Of a stretch of 64,000 bases of DNA, positions 26,797 to 37,122 are shown piece after piece. Positions within the stretch are counted from its first letter, which is position 1. Each line of letters begins with the position of its first letter. The notes under the pieces were generated by a model. The model was given only the letters and a program-made list of their open reading frames with translations. It did not search any database and was not told where the DNA came from. The stretch spans positions 434,001-498,000 of the forward strand of contig CP090854.1 of assembly GCA_041879425.1 (NCBI GenBank), read 5' to 3'. A program made the position numbers and the translations under genes. This DNA is from Vibrio pomeroyi. Lineage in GTDB: Bacteria > Pseudomonadota > Gammaproteobacteria > Enterobacterales > Vibrionaceae.

Positions 26797-28053
26797 ATGA
26801 CTAAACTGTCATTCAAGCCGTGGGAAAGGGTAATCTCTGACGTTCGTCTCGTTCCAAAAATGGTCATGCTGATGATATTCAGCACTATCTTGATCATTTC
26901 GAAGCAGCTATGGGACGCGAGCACGTTTTACGATTCATTGCTTGCAGTAACGAACAATGCGCAAGTTGCACAGCAGCATTACGAGACTTACCTAGTTCAA
27001 GTGGTTTGGCAAACAGCCTTGATGATCATTGTGTTTGTGGTTCTTCTATTAGCAGCGGCGCGAGTGATGCTGCGCCAAACCCAATACCTAAGCGATGCAA
27101 TCAAAACCATGGCAGACAAGAACCTGTCAGTGCCAATTCACATGGATTGTAAAGATGAATACGGCGACGTAGCACGCGAGCTTGAGAAAACACGAGTTCA
27201 ACTGCACGACATGGTTAAAGCTCAGGTTGCATCCTCAGATGAACTGTTTGCTTTGACAGAAGTGATGACCATCAGCATGTCAGAAACTAAAGAGTCGGCT
27301 CAAGAAGAGTTCAACGAGATCGATCAGCTGGCAACGGCAATGAGCGAGATGACCTCTACGGTTCAAACGGTGGCTGAGCACGCACAAAGTGCTTCTTCTC
27401 TAACAGAGCAGGCATCAGGCCAAGCGTTGACGGGGCAGAAGTTCGTTCAGGGCTCTGTGTCTAAGATGAGTGAACTGTCTTCAGATATCGCAGCATCAGC
27501 GGCAGCGGTAAACCAAGTTGAAGAGCGCGTTGATTCAATCGGCAGCGTAGTGGGTACTATCCAAGGTATTTCAGAACAAACCAACTTACTGGCACTAAAC
27601 GCAGCGATTGAAGCGGCGCGTGCTGGTGAAGCGGGTCGTGGTTTTGCGGTTGTTGCCGATGAGGTTCGTAACCTTGCACAACGTACGCAACAAGCGACGG
27701 TAGAAATTCAAGATATGATCAGCCATCTACAAACCAGTGCAAATTCAGCTGTAGAGTTGATGGAAAAGAGTGTTGTCGAAGCGGCTGAAGGTGTGGATCT
27801 GGTGACCAATGCGGGGTCTGAGTTGGATGGTATCGTAAGCCAAGTAAACCAAATCAATGACATGAACTTCCAAATCGCAACCGCCGCAGGCCAACAAAGC
27901 AGTGTTGCTGAAGAGATGAGCGTTAACCTGACCAATGTTCGAGAACTGGTTGAAGCCTCTGTCGTCGTGGTTGGTGAGCTTCTCGAGACTTCTCAGCTTA
28001 TGGAAAGTAACGCGCAAGAACTCGACGGTAAGATTAAGCAATTTAAGGTATAG
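26797..28053 (+). CDS. Methyl-accepting chemotaxis protein with a very small periplasmic part
   Basis: The 418-residue chemoreceptor has membrane segments at about 21-36 and 69-88. Only about 32 residues lie between them, too few for a normal ligand-binding domain. A HAMP-like region follows (about 90-140, [20 protein letters not shown]). The signalling domain has the highly conserved tip [20 protein letters not shown] followed by [20 protein letters not shown]. It probably senses cytoplasmic or membrane-linked cues and signals through CheW/CheA. It has no neighbouring che genes. A terminator follows. Confidence 0.93.
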   Translation: MTKLSFKPWERVISDVRLVPKMVMLMIFSTILIISKQLWDASTFYDSLLAVTNNAQVAQQHYETYLVQVVWQTALMIIVFVVLLLAAARVMLRQTQYLSDAIKTMADKNLSVPIHMDCKDEYGDVARELEKTRVQLHDMVKAQVASSDELFALTEVMTISMSETKESAQEEFNEIDQLATAMSEMTSTVQTVAEHAQSASSLTEQASGQALTGQKFVQGSVSKMSELSSDIAASAAAVNQVEERVDSIGSVVGTIQGISEQTNLLALNAAIEAARAGEAGRGFAVVADEVRNLAQRTQQATVEIQDMISHLQTSANSAVELMEKSVVEAAEGVDLVTNAGSELDGIVSQVNQINDMNFQIATAAGQQSSVAEEMSVNLTNVRELVEASVVVVGELLETSQLMESNAQELDGKIKQFKV

Positions 28054-28126
28054 CTTTGCGTTCTAAATCCTTATTGCTAGAGCCTATTTTCTAAAGAGAA
28101 AGGCCTAACTTGATAAGTTCACTGAT

Positions 28127-28158
28127 AAAACGCCCACATTGCTAATGTGGGCGTTTTT
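28127..28158 (+). terminator. Terminator of the chemoreceptor gene
   Basis: AAAACGCCCACATT pairs with AATGTGGGCGTTTT around a three-base loop and is followed by TT. It starts about 75 bases after the stop. Confidence 0.88.
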
Positions 28159-28265
28159 TATTGGCGTAACTTTGGTATAACTTATCTTTAGTTTTAAAAC
28201 TCGCTATTGAAGACTAGAACCGATAACCCGAACGTTCGTCGCGCAGCTTAATACAAGGAAGAAAC

Positions 28266-31115
28266 ATGCCATTGCCTTCTCAACTCGTCACTCATTCACA
28301 GTCTGCTTTTGAGCAATTGCTAGAACATCAAAGTGAAGCCATTAGTACTTGGTCTGAGCCACTTATTGAAGATCTCAAACGTGTATTGGGCTTGAGTTGC
28401 TTTGTGGGTGATTGTTTACAACGCGACACGATCTTATCCACGACCTTACCGGATATGTTGGCATGCGAAGAACGCGCTGAAGGGTATCGTGGACGATTGG
28501 CTGAATTACTTTCTGGTTGTGCTGATGAGATGAGCGGTCAACGAGTGTTGCGTCAATTCCGCAACCGAGAAATGACCTATATTGCGTGGCGTGACTTCAT
28601 TGGTTCTTGGGAGTTAGAACAAAGCCTAAATCATCTATCGATGTTGGCTGAGGCGATGATCTTCGAGACCTATCAATGGCAGTACGATATTTGTTGTAAA
28701 GAGTGGGGCACACCATGCAATGAGCAGGGTGAAGCGCAGCCGATGCTGATCATTGGTATGGGTAAGCTAGGTGGCGGTGAGCTCAACTTCTCTTCTGATA
28801 TCGACCTGATTTTTACCTATCCTGAGAACGGTGAAACCCAAGGTGCAAGACGCAGCATTGCCAATGCACAATTCTTCACGCGTTTAGGGCAGCGCATTAT
28901 CAAAGCGCTCGACCAGCAAACCTTTGACGGATTCTGTTATCGCGTCGACATGCGCCTGCGCCCATTCGGAGAGAGTGGTCCATTGGTAATGAGCTACGCA
29001 GCATTGGAAGATTACTACCAAGAGCAGGGGCGTGATTGGGAGCGCTATGCGATGGTCAAAGCGCGAGTGATGGGTAGCGAAATGTACCCTGAATATCAAG
29101 AGCTTCGCCAGATGCTGCGCCCGTTTGTCTTCCGTCGTTATATCGATTTCAGTGCGATTCAATCTTTGCGTCGTATGAAGTCAATGATCAGTAGCGAAGT
29201 GCGCCGTCGTGGTTTATCAAACAACATCAAGCTGGGTTCTGGTGGTATTCGTGAGGTTGAGTTTATTGCGCAAGTTTTCCAATTGATCCGTGGTGGGCGT
29301 GAACCTAGCCTACGAGGTCGAGGGCTGTTAGAAACCCTCACAGCTATCGAGGCACTGCATTTACTAGAAACAGAAGAGGTGGGTCACCTGCGTGATGCTT
29401 ACCTGTTCTTACGTCGTCTTGAAAACCTACTGCAAGCGATGGCTGATAAACAAACTCAAACCCTGCCTGATGGGGAGTTCGAACAACTGCAACTCGCGGT
29501 CGCTATGCAATTTGCTGATTGGGATAGTTTGATTACCGCAACTCGCGCTCATATGGCTAATGTACACACCGTGTTTGAAGATTTGATTGGGGTTGATGAA
29601 GAAGACGCTAACCCTATCGCGAGCCATTTTAGTGAGTTGTGGGATATGGCACATAAGCCGGATGTTATTGAGCATGTATTAGAGCATGATATTGCTATCG
29701 CCAACCCACCAGAGGCGGCGAAAACCATCATCCAGTTTAAAGCAGACTTGGCGAAGAAGACTCTGGGTCCACGAGGACGCGAAGTTCTTAATCGACTTAT
29801 GCCAAAAGTCTTTCAGGCTTTGTATACCGCTAAGGATGCAGAATTTGGCTTGTCTCGAGTGCTTCATTTACTGCATAAAATCGTTACACGTACCACTTAC
29901 CTAGAGCTATTGGACGAACACCCTGCTGCGCTGACTCAGCTTGTGCGTTTATGTACCGCTAGCCCTATGATCTCGGAGCAGCTTGGTCGTTACCCAATTC
30001 TATTAGATGAACTTATCGACCCTCAACAGCTCTATAATCCAGTGCCGCTCGAGTCTTACAAGACGGAGTTGCGTGATTATCTTGCACGTATTCCTGAAGA
30101 CGATATGGAGCAGCAGATGGAAGGTCTGCGTCAGTTCAAACAGACCTGCATCTTGAGAATAGCCGCAGCTGATATTGCGGGCGTACTGCCTGTGATGAAG
30201 GTCAGCGATCACCTGACATACTTGGCCGAAGCGATTGTAGAGGCGGGTGTTAACCAAGCTTGGCTGCAGGTGTCGGCTAAATTCGGTGAACCGACTCATG
30301 TGAAAGATCGCGAAGGTCGCGGTTTTGCGGTTGTTGGTTACGGCAAGGTCGGTGGTTGGGAGCTTGGCTACAACTCAGACCTAGACATTGTGTTTATGCA
30401 CGACTGTCCGGTACACATCTATACTGATGGTAAGAAAGAGATCGATGGACGCCAATTTTACCTAAGATTGGCTCAGCGCATTATTCATATTTTCTCGACC
30501 AGAACCGCTTCTGGGATTTTGTACGAAGTCGACACTCGCCTGCGTCCTTCTGGTGCTTCAGGTTTGTTGGTTAGCCCAACTGATGCCTTTGATGAGTATC
30601 AGCATAATGACGCGTGGACGTGGGAGCATCAAGCACTGACTCGTGCTCGCATGATTTATGGTGATGACCTGTTAGCGTCTGCGTTCAATAAAACACGTCA
30701 TGAAGTGCTGTGCTTGGCTCGTGATGAAGCGACGCTTAAAAAGTCTGTTGTGGATATGCGTGAAAAAATGCGTGGCCATCTTGGTGGTAAAAAAGTCGAT
30801 AGATTCATGCTGAAACAAGATGCGGGTGGTATTACCGATGTTGAGTTCTTGGCTCAATACTTAGTACTGCGATACAGCAATGAAAAGCCTAAGCTGACTC
30901 GCTGGTGTGACAATGTGCGAATCTTTGAAAGCCTACTGTCACAAGGAATCATGGACGAGCAACAAGGTATGGCATTGACCAACGCCTATACAACACTAAG
31001 GGATGAAATCCATCATCGTAATCTACTCAACCTAGATGCGGATGTAGCGATTGATAAGTTTGAAATGGAAAGAGAACATGTAGTTCAAGCTTGGAAGCAG
31101 TGGATGGAAGCATAA
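28266..31115 (+). CDS. glnE: Bifunctional glutamine synthetase adenylyltransferase/deadenylase
   Basis: GlnE adds and removes AMP on glutamine synthetase in response to PII and glutamine. The 949-residue length is normal (E. coli 946). It has two nucleotidyltransferase domains. The N-terminal one ([18 protein letters not shown]) is the deadenylase. The C-terminal one ([18 protein letters not shown]) is the adenylyltransferase. Each is followed by a helical regulatory segment ([20 protein letters not shown] and [18 protein letters not shown]). hldE follows 120 bp downstream, as in E. coli. Confidence 0.97.
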   Translation: MPLPSQLVTHSQSAFEQLLEHQSEAISTWSEPLIEDLKRVLGLSCFVGDCLQRDTILSTTLPDMLACEERAEGYRGRLAELLSGCADEMSGQRVLRQFRNREMTYIAWRDFIGSWELEQSLNHLSMLAEAMIFETYQWQYDICCKEWGTPCNEQGEAQPMLIIGMGKLGGGELNFSSDIDLIFTYPENGETQGARRSIANAQFFTRLGQRIIKALDQQTFDGFCYRVDMRLRPFGESGPLVMSYAALEDYYQEQGRDWERYAMVKARVMGSEMYPEYQELRQMLRPFVFRRYIDFSAIQSLRRMKSMISSEVRRRGLSNNIKLGSGGIREVEFIAQVFQLIRGGREPSLRGRGLLETLTAIEALHLLETEEVGHLRDAYLFLRRLENLLQAMADKQTQTLPDGEFEQLQLAVAMQFADWDSLITATRAHMANVHTVFEDLIGVDEEDANPIASHFSELWDMAHKPDVIEHVLEHDIAIANPPEAAKTIIQFKADLAKKTLGPRGREVLNRLMPKVFQALYTAKDAEFGLSRVLHLLHKIVTRTTYLELLDEHPAALTQLVRLCTASPMISEQLGRYPILLDELIDPQQLYNPVPLESYKTELRDYLARIPEDDMEQQMEGLRQFKQTCILRIAAADIAGVLPVMKVSDHLTYLAEAIVEAGVNQAWLQVSAKFGEPTHVKDREGRGFAVVGYGKVGGWELGYNSDLDIVFMHDCPVHIYTDGKKEIDGRQFYLRLAQRIIHIFSTRTASGILYEVDTRLRPSGASGLLVSPTDAFDEYQHNDAWTWEHQALTRARMIYGDDLLASAFNKTRHEVLCLARDEATLKKSVVDMREKMRGHLGGKKVDRFMLKQDAGGITDVEFLAQYLVLRYSNEKPKLTRWCDNVRIFESLLSQGIMDEQQGMALTNAYTTLRDEIHHRNLLNLDADVAIDKFEMEREHVVQAWKQWMEA

Positions 31116-31235
31116 GTTGTCTTTTGCTTATCTGTCACAGTGCCTATCGAGATAGGTTTTACTCATTTTTATATGGTTTAGCCACTGTAATCAGTGTGCT
31201 AGACTCTAGCCAGATTCGATTTTTGGAGTTCAACA

Positions 31236-32666
31236 ATGAAACCAATTCTACCTGACTACAGCCAATCAGGTGTTCTTATTGTCGGTGACGTCATGCTTGA
31301 CCGCTACTGGTATGGTCCAACTGGCCGTATTTCACCAGAAGCACCTGTACCCGTTGTAAAAGTAGAAAATAACGAAGAGCGCCCTGGTGGTGCTGCCAAC
31401 GTTGCAATGAACATTGCCTCTCTTGGTGGTCATGCTCATGTTGTTGGTTTAACTGGTAAAGATGAACCTGCCGAGGTGTTAAAAAATACCTTGGGCGCAC
31501 TTAAGGTTAAGTGTGATTTCGTTGAGCTAGAAGACTACCCGACGATCACTAAGCTGCGAGTGATGAGCCGTGGTCAACAGTTGATCCGTCTTGATTTTGA
31601 AGACAAATTTGAAAATACGGATCCTGAACTGGTTTTATCTCGCATGGAACAAGCGCTTCCTAATGTTCGCTCTGTAATTCTGTCAGATTACGCGAAAGGT
31701 GCGTTGGAGCATGTGCAGAGCTTTATTCAAAAAGCGCGTGCGGCTAACGTTCCTGTATTTATTGACCCGAAAGGTGCTGATTTAGAACGTTATCGTGGTG
31801 CGACTCTGCTTACGCCAAACATGGCAGAGTTCGAGCTGGTGGCTGGTAAGGTTAAATCAGAAGAAGACCTTATCGAGAAAGGCATCGCTTTGATTGAGAA
31901 GTATGACTTCAAAGCTTTGTTAGTGACTCGTAGTGAGCATGGTATGACGCTACTGCGTAAAGGTCAGGCACCATTCCATTTGCCGACTCAAGCTAAAGAA
32001 GTGTATGACGTGACGGGTGCTGGTGATACGGTTATCTCTGTCCTTGCTGCTTCTGTTGCTGCTGGTAAGCCACTGGATGAAGCGTGTGCATTAGCGAATG
32101 CGGCTGCTGGTGTGGTCGTTGGTAAGCTAGGTACATCAACACTGTCTACGATTGAATTAGCGGAAGCGATTCACGGTAGCCAAGACACAGACTATGGCGT
32201 GATCTCTGAAGCAGCACTGGTTGAAGCGGTGAAGCGTGCTCGTGCCAAAGGCGAGAAAGTGGTGATGACTAACGGCTGTTTTGATATTTTGCATGCTGGC
32301 CATGTTTCTTACATGAACCACGCTGCTGAATTAGGCGATCGTTTGATTGTTGCAGTGAATACTGATGATTCTGTAAAACGCTTAAAAGGCCCTGGTCGCC
32401 CTGTGAACCCTACCGATCGTCGTATGGCGGTTCTGGCTGGTCTAGGTGCGGTTGATTGGGTGGTTCCGTTTTCTGAAGATACGCCTCAACGTTTGATCTC
32501 TGAAGTGTTGCCAAGCATCCTAGTTAAAGGTGGCGATTACAAACCTGAAGATATTGCTGGTGGCGCAGAAGTGATTGCTGCTGGCGGTGAAGTGAAAGTG
32601 CTTAACTTTGAAGACGGTTGCTCGACTACTGAAATCATTAAAGCGATCAAAGGCGGCCGAGGCTAA
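31236..32666 (+). CDS. hldE: Bifunctional heptose 7-phosphate kinase / heptose 1-phosphate adenylyltransferase
   Basis: HldE makes ADP-heptose precursors for the LPS inner core. The 476-residue protein joins an N-terminal ribokinase-type domain (about 1-320; [28 protein letters not shown], and the catalytic [10 protein letters not shown]) to a C-terminal nucleotidyltransferase domain (about 345-476; [20 protein letters not shown]). The fused arrangement is the usual one in gammaproteobacteria. Shine-Dalgarno GGAG is upstream, and a strong terminator follows the gene. Confidence 0.97.
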   Translation: MKPILPDYSQSGVLIVGDVMLDRYWYGPTGRISPEAPVPVVKVENNEERPGGAANVAMNIASLGGHAHVVGLTGKDEPAEVLKNTLGALKVKCDFVELEDYPTITKLRVMSRGQQLIRLDFEDKFENTDPELVLSRMEQALPNVRSVILSDYAKGALEHVQSFIQKARAANVPVFIDPKGADLERYRGATLLTPNMAEFELVAGKVKSEEDLIEKGIALIEKYDFKALLVTRSEHGMTLLRKGQAPFHLPTQAKEVYDVTGAGDTVISVLAASVAAGKPLDEACALANAAAGVVVGKLGTSTLSTIELAEAIHGSQDTDYGVISEAALVEAVKRARAKGEKVVMTNGCFDILHAGHVSYMNHAAELGDRLIVAVNTDDSVKRLKGPGRPVNPTDRRMAVLAGLGAVDWVVPFSEDTPQRLISEVLPSILVKGGDYKPEDIAGGAEVIAAGGEVKVLNFEDGCSTTEIIKAIKGGRG

Positions 32667-32710
32667 CCTTTGCTCTTTTAGCTTCTATGTTAGCTTTTGA
32701 ATAGATAATA

Positions 32711-32738
32711 AAAATGCCGCTCAATGAGCGGCATTTTT
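32711..32738. terminator. Bidirectional terminator between hldE and tolC
   Basis: AAAATGCCGCTC pairs with GAGCGGCATTTT around AAT. It is flanked by T on one side and A on the other, between convergent hldE (ends 32666) and tolC (ends 32765). Confidence 0.88.
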
Positions 32739-32764
32739 GTAACTGTAACGTAAGTAATTCTGAA

Positions 32765-34093
32765 TTACTTGCTTGCTACTTTTAGACCTGCGTTTACATC
32801 AACAATGTCTTGTTCACTTAGCGTACCAACCGCTTGGCGAAGCTGAAGTACACTTAGGATGTAGTTGTAACGAGCATCTGAAAGGTTTTTGTTCGCATCG
32901 TATAGACGACGAGTTGAATCTAGTACGTCAACAATCGTACGAGTACCCACATCAAAACCAGCTTCTGTTGCTTCTAGAGCTGACTGAGCAGACACTACAG
33001 ATTGTTCGTAAGCGCGTAGAGCACCAATCGAAGCACTGATGTTGTTGTTGAATGCACGTACGTCTTTCACAACGCTACGGTAAGTCGCTTCTAGATCTTC
33101 ACTTGCTGCAACGTAGTTGTATTCAGCCTGTTTAGTTAAAGAAGTTGTGCTACCACCGGTATAAAGCGGTACGTTTAAGTTAATACCAACATTGAAGTCG
33201 TTTGTTGTACCGTCGGAAGTTGCACTTGAACCAATATCAGTATAATCATACCCACCATCAAGTGTTAAAGATGGTAAATGGCCTGAGCTCTGAAGAGAAA
33301 TATTGTCTTTCGCGATATCTTGTGAGATACGAGCAGCCAATAGGCTAAGGTTCTTTTCTTCAGCTTGTTCAACAAGTGCAACAGCAGATTCAGAAGATTT
33401 GCTTGCTGAGAAACGATCAGTATCTAGGATGCTTAGGTTAGAGTGTTCCTGACCTGTAATCTCACGTAGACCTTCGTAGCTATTCGTTAGGTCGTTCTCT
33501 GCAAGAACTTCATCAGCCAAAACGCCATCGTACTGAGCTTGTGCATCATGTACATCGGTAATCGCTGAAAGACCAACTTCAAAACGTTGCTTAGTTTGTT
33601 CTAGTTGACGAGCAACGGCTGCTTTTTCTGCACGAACAAACTCTAGGTTATCTTGAGCTCTCAGTACTTCGAAGTATGCTGTCGCAACACGAAGGATCAA
33701 AGCTTGTTGCTCTGCCGCGTAAGCTGAATCAGATTGACGAGCAGTTTTCTCTGCCGTGTCTAGTGTGATCCAAGAAGAACGTTGGTAAAGCTCTTGAGAA
33801 AAGCTAATACCAGCAGTTAATGCATTTCTATCGTTGTCGTTTGTAGAACCTGCATCAAGCTCAGTTTCCCCACGAGTTAAATTGTATCCCGCCGTTAGAT
33901 TGATTTGCGGTAACAAAGAGCTACGGCTTGACGTCACTGCTTCAAAAGCGGCATCGCGCTGCGCTGCTGAACGAAGAAGTTGTGGATCGTTCTGTTTTGC
34001 TTGGTCGTAAACTTCAGCTAGCGTATCAGCAAAAGCTGACGAACTCAGGCTGCCAATTGCTGCACTGATAAATAGTGGAAGCAGTTTTTTCAT
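32765..34093 (-). CDS. tolC: Outer membrane channel TolC
   Basis: TolC is the trimeric outer-membrane exit duct for RND efflux pumps and type I secretion. The 442-residue precursor has a signal peptide (MKKLLPLFISAAIGSLSSSAFA) and two related halves of the OEP family, with the typical LAEVYDQAKQNDPQLLRSAA start and RTIVDVLDSTRRLYDANKNL near the end. It lacks the long C-terminal tail of E. coli TolC, as is common in Vibrio. It is divergent from nudF, the same neighbour as in E. coli. Confidence 0.95.
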   Translation of the reverse strand: MKKLLPLFISAAIGSLSSSAFADTLAEVYDQAKQNDPQLLRSAAQRDAAFEAVTSSRSSLLPQINLTAGYNLTRGETELDAGSTNDNDRNALTAGISFSQELYQRSSWITLDTAEKTARQSDSAYAAEQQALILRVATAYFEVLRAQDNLEFVRAEKAAVARQLEQTKQRFEVGLSAITDVHDAQAQYDGVLADEVLAENDLTNSYEGLREITGQEHSNLSILDTDRFSASKSSESAVALVEQAEEKNLSLLAARISQDIAKDNISLQSSGHLPSLTLDGGYDYTDIGSSATSDGTTNDFNVGINLNVPLYTGGSTTSLTKQAEYNYVAASEDLEATYRSVVKDVRAFNNNISASIGALRAYEQSVVSAQSALEATEAGFDVGTRTIVDVLDSTRRLYDANKNLSDARYNYILSVLQLRQAVGTLSEQDIVDVNAGLKVASK

Positions 34094-34271
34094 TTTCCTA
34101 TTCCTGCCTTTTATGGAATTTTCTTTAAAAGAGTTTAACCCAGTTTGGTGGTAATTTACTCGAAACTTTGCACTTTTTTACAGTTAACTGTCCACTTGTG
34201 CAATATTTATTTTTTAAAACTTAACTTTAATTATAAATTTTATATAAAAAGTTGAACCTTATCCTTGGTAG

Positions 34272-34299
34272 TTAACTCGGACAATGAGTAAACTATAAA
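34272..34299 (+). promoter_or_regulatory. Candidate promoter of nudF-yqiB-cpdA-yqiA
   Basis: TTAACT (34272-34277) and TATAAA (34294-34299) are 16 bases apart and end 21 bases before the nudF start. The match to sigma-70 is fair. Confidence 0.45.
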
Positions 34300-34320
34300 G
34301 ATCACTTAGTGAGGTACCAA

Positions 34321-34950
34321 ATGCAACAGTATGACAATCAACGACATGAGTTTACTCCGCAAGATGTGGAAATAGTCTCAAAAGAGACGCTGTTTCGTGG
34401 TTTTTTCAAAATGGTTAAGTACACATTTAAACATAGACTGTTTGAGGGAGGCTGGAGCCAACCAATACAGCGTGAGATGTTTGAGCGTGGTCATGCTGCC
34501 GCTTTGCTACCTTATGATCCCGTGCGTGACGAAGTGGTGATCGTCGAACAGATCCGTGTCGGTGCCTTAGAGCATAAAAACCCATGGCAATACGAAATTG
34601 TTGCCGGGATCATTGATACCGATGAATCACCGCAAGACGTTGCTCGTCGCGAGGCGATGGAAGAAGCGGGAGTCGAAGTCGGATCTGTGTTGCCTATTAC
34701 TTCGTATTACCCTTCATCTGGTGGTTGCTCAGAAAAGCTCGACGTTTTTGTTGGCTCTGTTGATGCAACGACTGCAAAAGGGGTACACGGATTGGATTAC
34801 GAAGGTGAAGACATTCGTGTACAAGTGATGAGTCGCGCAGCCGCTTATCAGTTAGTAAAAGACGGTGTGTTTGAAAATGGAGCCACGATCATTGCGCTAC
34901 AGTGGCTACAATTGAACTACCAAGAATTACAGTCAGAGTGGATAGATTAA
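34321..34950 (+). CDS. nudF: ADP-ribose pyrophosphatase
   Basis: NudF cuts ADP-ribose to AMP and ribose-5-phosphate. The 209-residue protein holds a complete Nudix box: GIIDTDESPQD followed by VARREAMEEAGV, fitting G-x5-E-x7-R-E-U-x-E-E-x-G-U. An in-frame GTG lies 12 bases upstream, but GAGG sits six bases before the ATG at 34321, so that start is chosen. The next gene yqiB follows after four bases, so they form one operon. Confidence 0.95.
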   Translation: MQQYDNQRHEFTPQDVEIVSKETLFRGFFKMVKYTFKHRLFEGGWSQPIQREMFERGHAAALLPYDPVRDEVVIVEQIRVGALEHKNPWQYEIVAGIIDTDESPQDVARREAMEEAGVEVGSVLPITSYYPSSGGCSEKLDVFVGSVDATTAKGVHGLDYEGEDIRVQVMSRAAAYQLVKDGVFENGATIIALQWLQLNYQELQSEWID

Positions 34951-34954
34951 CGTC

Positions 34955-35395
34955 ATGCCAAATATAGCGGTCAAAAAACCGTATCATGTTGATCTTGCTG
35001 AATTGATGCGAGTTTACGAGACTAACTATGCCAAACTTAACGCTTTGTTACCGGTTGGGCATGAGGTTGGTGACGTGCGCTGTTACCAAGCCGTTAATAT
35101 GGTGTATCAATTGACAGTGAATGAGGTCACAAAATACACCACATTAATAGATATATGTCAGAGTGACGCGATGCCAGTGTTTCCTTTGCCAAAAATGTCT
35201 GTCAGGCTATATCACGACGCTCGAGTTGCAGAAGTGTGCGCTAGCGGGGATTTTTCGCGTGTCAAAGCGAAATATGACTATCCCAACACTAAGCTTCTGC
35301 AAAAGGACGAGAAATTTCAATTGAATAAATTTCTTGGGGAATGGTTAACGTTTTGTTTAAAAACTGGTATCAGCCGAACCCCAATTGCCTTTTAA
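34955..35395 (+). CDS. yqiB: DUF1249 protein YqiB
   Basis: The 146-residue cytosolic protein belongs to the DUF1249 family (segments VDLAELMRVYETNYAKLNAL and MSVRLYHDARVAEVC). No function is established. It is always placed between nudF and cpdA in enterobacteria and vibrios, as here, so it may belong with the nucleotide-phosphate theme of that operon, but this is speculation. Confidence 0.9.
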   Translation: MPNIAVKKPYHVDLAELMRVYETNYAKLNALLPVGHEVGDVRCYQAVNMVYQLTVNEVTKYTTLIDICQSDAMPVFPLPKMSVRLYHDARVAEVCASGDFSRVKAKYDYPNTKLLQKDEKFQLNKFLGEWLTFCLKTGISRTPIAF

Positions 35396-35453
35396 TTGAG
35401 CCAATTTAAGAACACTTTAAAGTCTAAACAGTAACGTATCTGGATTTGTTATT

Positions 35454-36278
35454 TTGGAATTATCACACACTTCAAAATTTGATGAGAGCAGTATTAAGCT
35501 TGTACAGCTAACGGACACGCATTTATTTGCGCCGAGCAATGGCAGCTTATTAAGCATCAACACTCAAGATAGCTTTCGTGCTGTAGTCGATGGCATTGTT
35601 AGTCAGGACTTTGACTACCAAGCGATCTTAGCGACGGGTGATATCTCGCAAGATCACAGTGCTGAGTCTTACCAGAAATTTGAATCAGGGATTCAGCCTT
35701 TAGAAAAGCCTTGTTACTGGCTTCCGGGCAACCATGACTTCAAGCCGAATATGGGTAGCGTTTTACCATCACCACAAATTCAATGCGTTGAGCATGTCTT
35801 GCTAGGTGATAACTGGCAGATGGTGATGTTGGATTCCCAAGTCGTGGGTGTACCTCACGGGCGACTGAGTGATCAACAACTTGATCTACTCGAGCAAAAA
35901 CTATCAGAATTCCCAGATCGCAACACCTTGGTTCTATTGCACCATCATCCGCTTTTGGTTGGTAGTGCATGGTTGGATCAACACAACCTTAAAGATGCTG
36001 ACCAGTTTTGGGATGTGGTTCAACAACACACCAATGTGAAAGCCGTGTTGTGTGGTCATGTTCACCAAGACATGAATCGAGACCATCATGGTGTACAAGT
36101 CATGGCAACACCGTCGACTTGTGTTCAATTCAAACCTAACTCGAATGACTTTGCGGTGGATACTTTGTCTCCAGGTTGGCGAGAGATTGAATTGCATCAA
36201 GATGGCACGGTGACCACGCAAGTTCGCCGTTTACCTCATGGGCAATTCCTACCTGACTTTGCTGCAGGCGGTTATTAA
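35454..36278 (+). CDS. cpdA: 3',5'-cyclic AMP phosphodiesterase
   Basis: CpdA hydrolyses cAMP and so tunes CRP signalling. The 274-residue protein has the calcineurin-type metallophosphatase motifs in order: TDTHLF, ATGDISQDHS, PGNHDFKPN, LHHHPLLVGS and CGHVHQDMN. The start is a TTG at 35454 (MELSHTSKFDESSIKLVQLT); no in-frame ATG lies before the first metal motif. The Shine-Dalgarno is weak (GGAT 11 bases away), suggesting low expression. Its stop overlaps the yqiA ATG by one base. Confidence 0.93.
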   Translation: MELSHTSKFDESSIKLVQLTDTHLFAPSNGSLLSINTQDSFRAVVDGIVSQDFDYQAILATGDISQDHSAESYQKFESGIQPLEKPCYWLPGNHDFKPNMGSVLPSPQIQCVEHVLLGDNWQMVMLDSQVVGVPHGRLSDQQLDLLEQKLSEFPDRNTLVLLHHHPLLVGSAWLDQHNLKDADQFWDVVQQHTNVKAVLCGHVHQDMNRDHHGVQVMATPSTCVQFKPNSNDFAVDTLSPGWREIELHQDGTVTTQVRRLPHGQFLPDFAAGGY

Positions 36279-36883
36279 TGACTGGCTCCGAAAAACAAAC
36301 CACTAAGCCATCACTGCTTCTTTATATTCACGGGTTTAACAGCTCATCACGTTCCCACAAGGCGACGGTGATGGCCGATTACTGTGCAGAGCATCGCGCT
36401 GATATCAAGGTGATTACCCCTCAACTGCCAAGTTTCCCTCAGCAAGCAGCACTTCATTTGCAACAGCTGGTGGAGCAATATAAAGATCAGTACCAGATCG
36501 CATTAGTCGGCAGCTCGTTAGGTGGCTACCTTTCAACATGGCTTAATAGTCACTATGGTTTTAAAGCGGTTGTGGTTAACCCAGCAGTGAAGCCGTATGA
36601 GTTGTTGGCTGATTACTTAGGTGAGCAAGTAAACCCATACACAGATGAACGATATGTACTGGAAACAAAGCATATTGATGAATTGAAGGCGTTAGATGTG
36701 CCGGCTATCAAAAAGCCGAGCGACTTCTGGCTACTTCAGCAAACGGAAGACGAAGTTCTGGATTACCGACAAGCGGTAGAGAAGTACCAAGGTGCAACAC
36801 AGACAGTAGAAGAGGGTGGGGATCATAGCTTTGTTGATTTTGAACGCTACCCACAGCAAATCATCACCTTTCTAAATCTTTAA
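36278..36883 (+). CDS. yqiA: Esterase YqiA
   Basis: The 201-residue alpha/beta hydrolase of the UPF0227 family has the oxyanion region LLYIHGFNSSSRSHKA, the nucleophile elbow LVGSSLGGYLSTWL and the C-terminal catalytic His in GGDHSFVDFERYP. The E. coli homologue shows esterase activity on short acyl and palmitoyl-CoA substrates; the natural substrate is unclear. It overlaps cpdA by one base and is the last gene before parE. Confidence 0.92.
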   Translation: MTGSEKQTTKPSLLLYIHGFNSSSRSHKATVMADYCAEHRADIKVITPQLPSFPQQAALHLQQLVEQYKDQYQIALVGSSLGGYLSTWLNSHYGFKAVVVNPAVKPYELLADYLGEQVNPYTDERYVLETKHIDELKALDVPAIKKPSDFWLLQQTEDEVLDYRQAVEKYQGATQTVEEGGDHSFVDFERYPQQIITFLNL

Positions 36884-36980
36884 TCTGTTCCACCAATCGA
36901 GTGATTTTCTCTTGTTTGCCTGTTATTTCATCTATCAATGGTGAAATATCATAGTTTGATGTCTTAGTTTTTGAACTAGC

Positions 36981-37056
36981 TTGACATCATTACTCAGCTT
37001 CCAGACTATATTCCCCAATACTTCGCTCGTTCGCTCTACTATGACGGTTCATAGTA
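36981..37056 (+). promoter_or_regulatory. Candidate parE promoter and hairpin
   Basis: TTGACA (36981-36986) is followed by GACTAT at 37004 (17-base spacer) or TATATT at 37007 (20-base spacer); neither pair is ideal. A perfect small inverted repeat, TACTATG (37037-37043) and CATAGTA (37050-37056), lies in the leader before the weak parE ribosome binding site. The 239-bp gap otherwise shows nothing. Confidence 0.35.
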
Positions 37057-37122
37057 ATGATTCTGCTTTAGTGAAACTAGAGCCAGCGAACTGACGCAAA
37101 CTTTTTGAGTAAACTCCGTATT

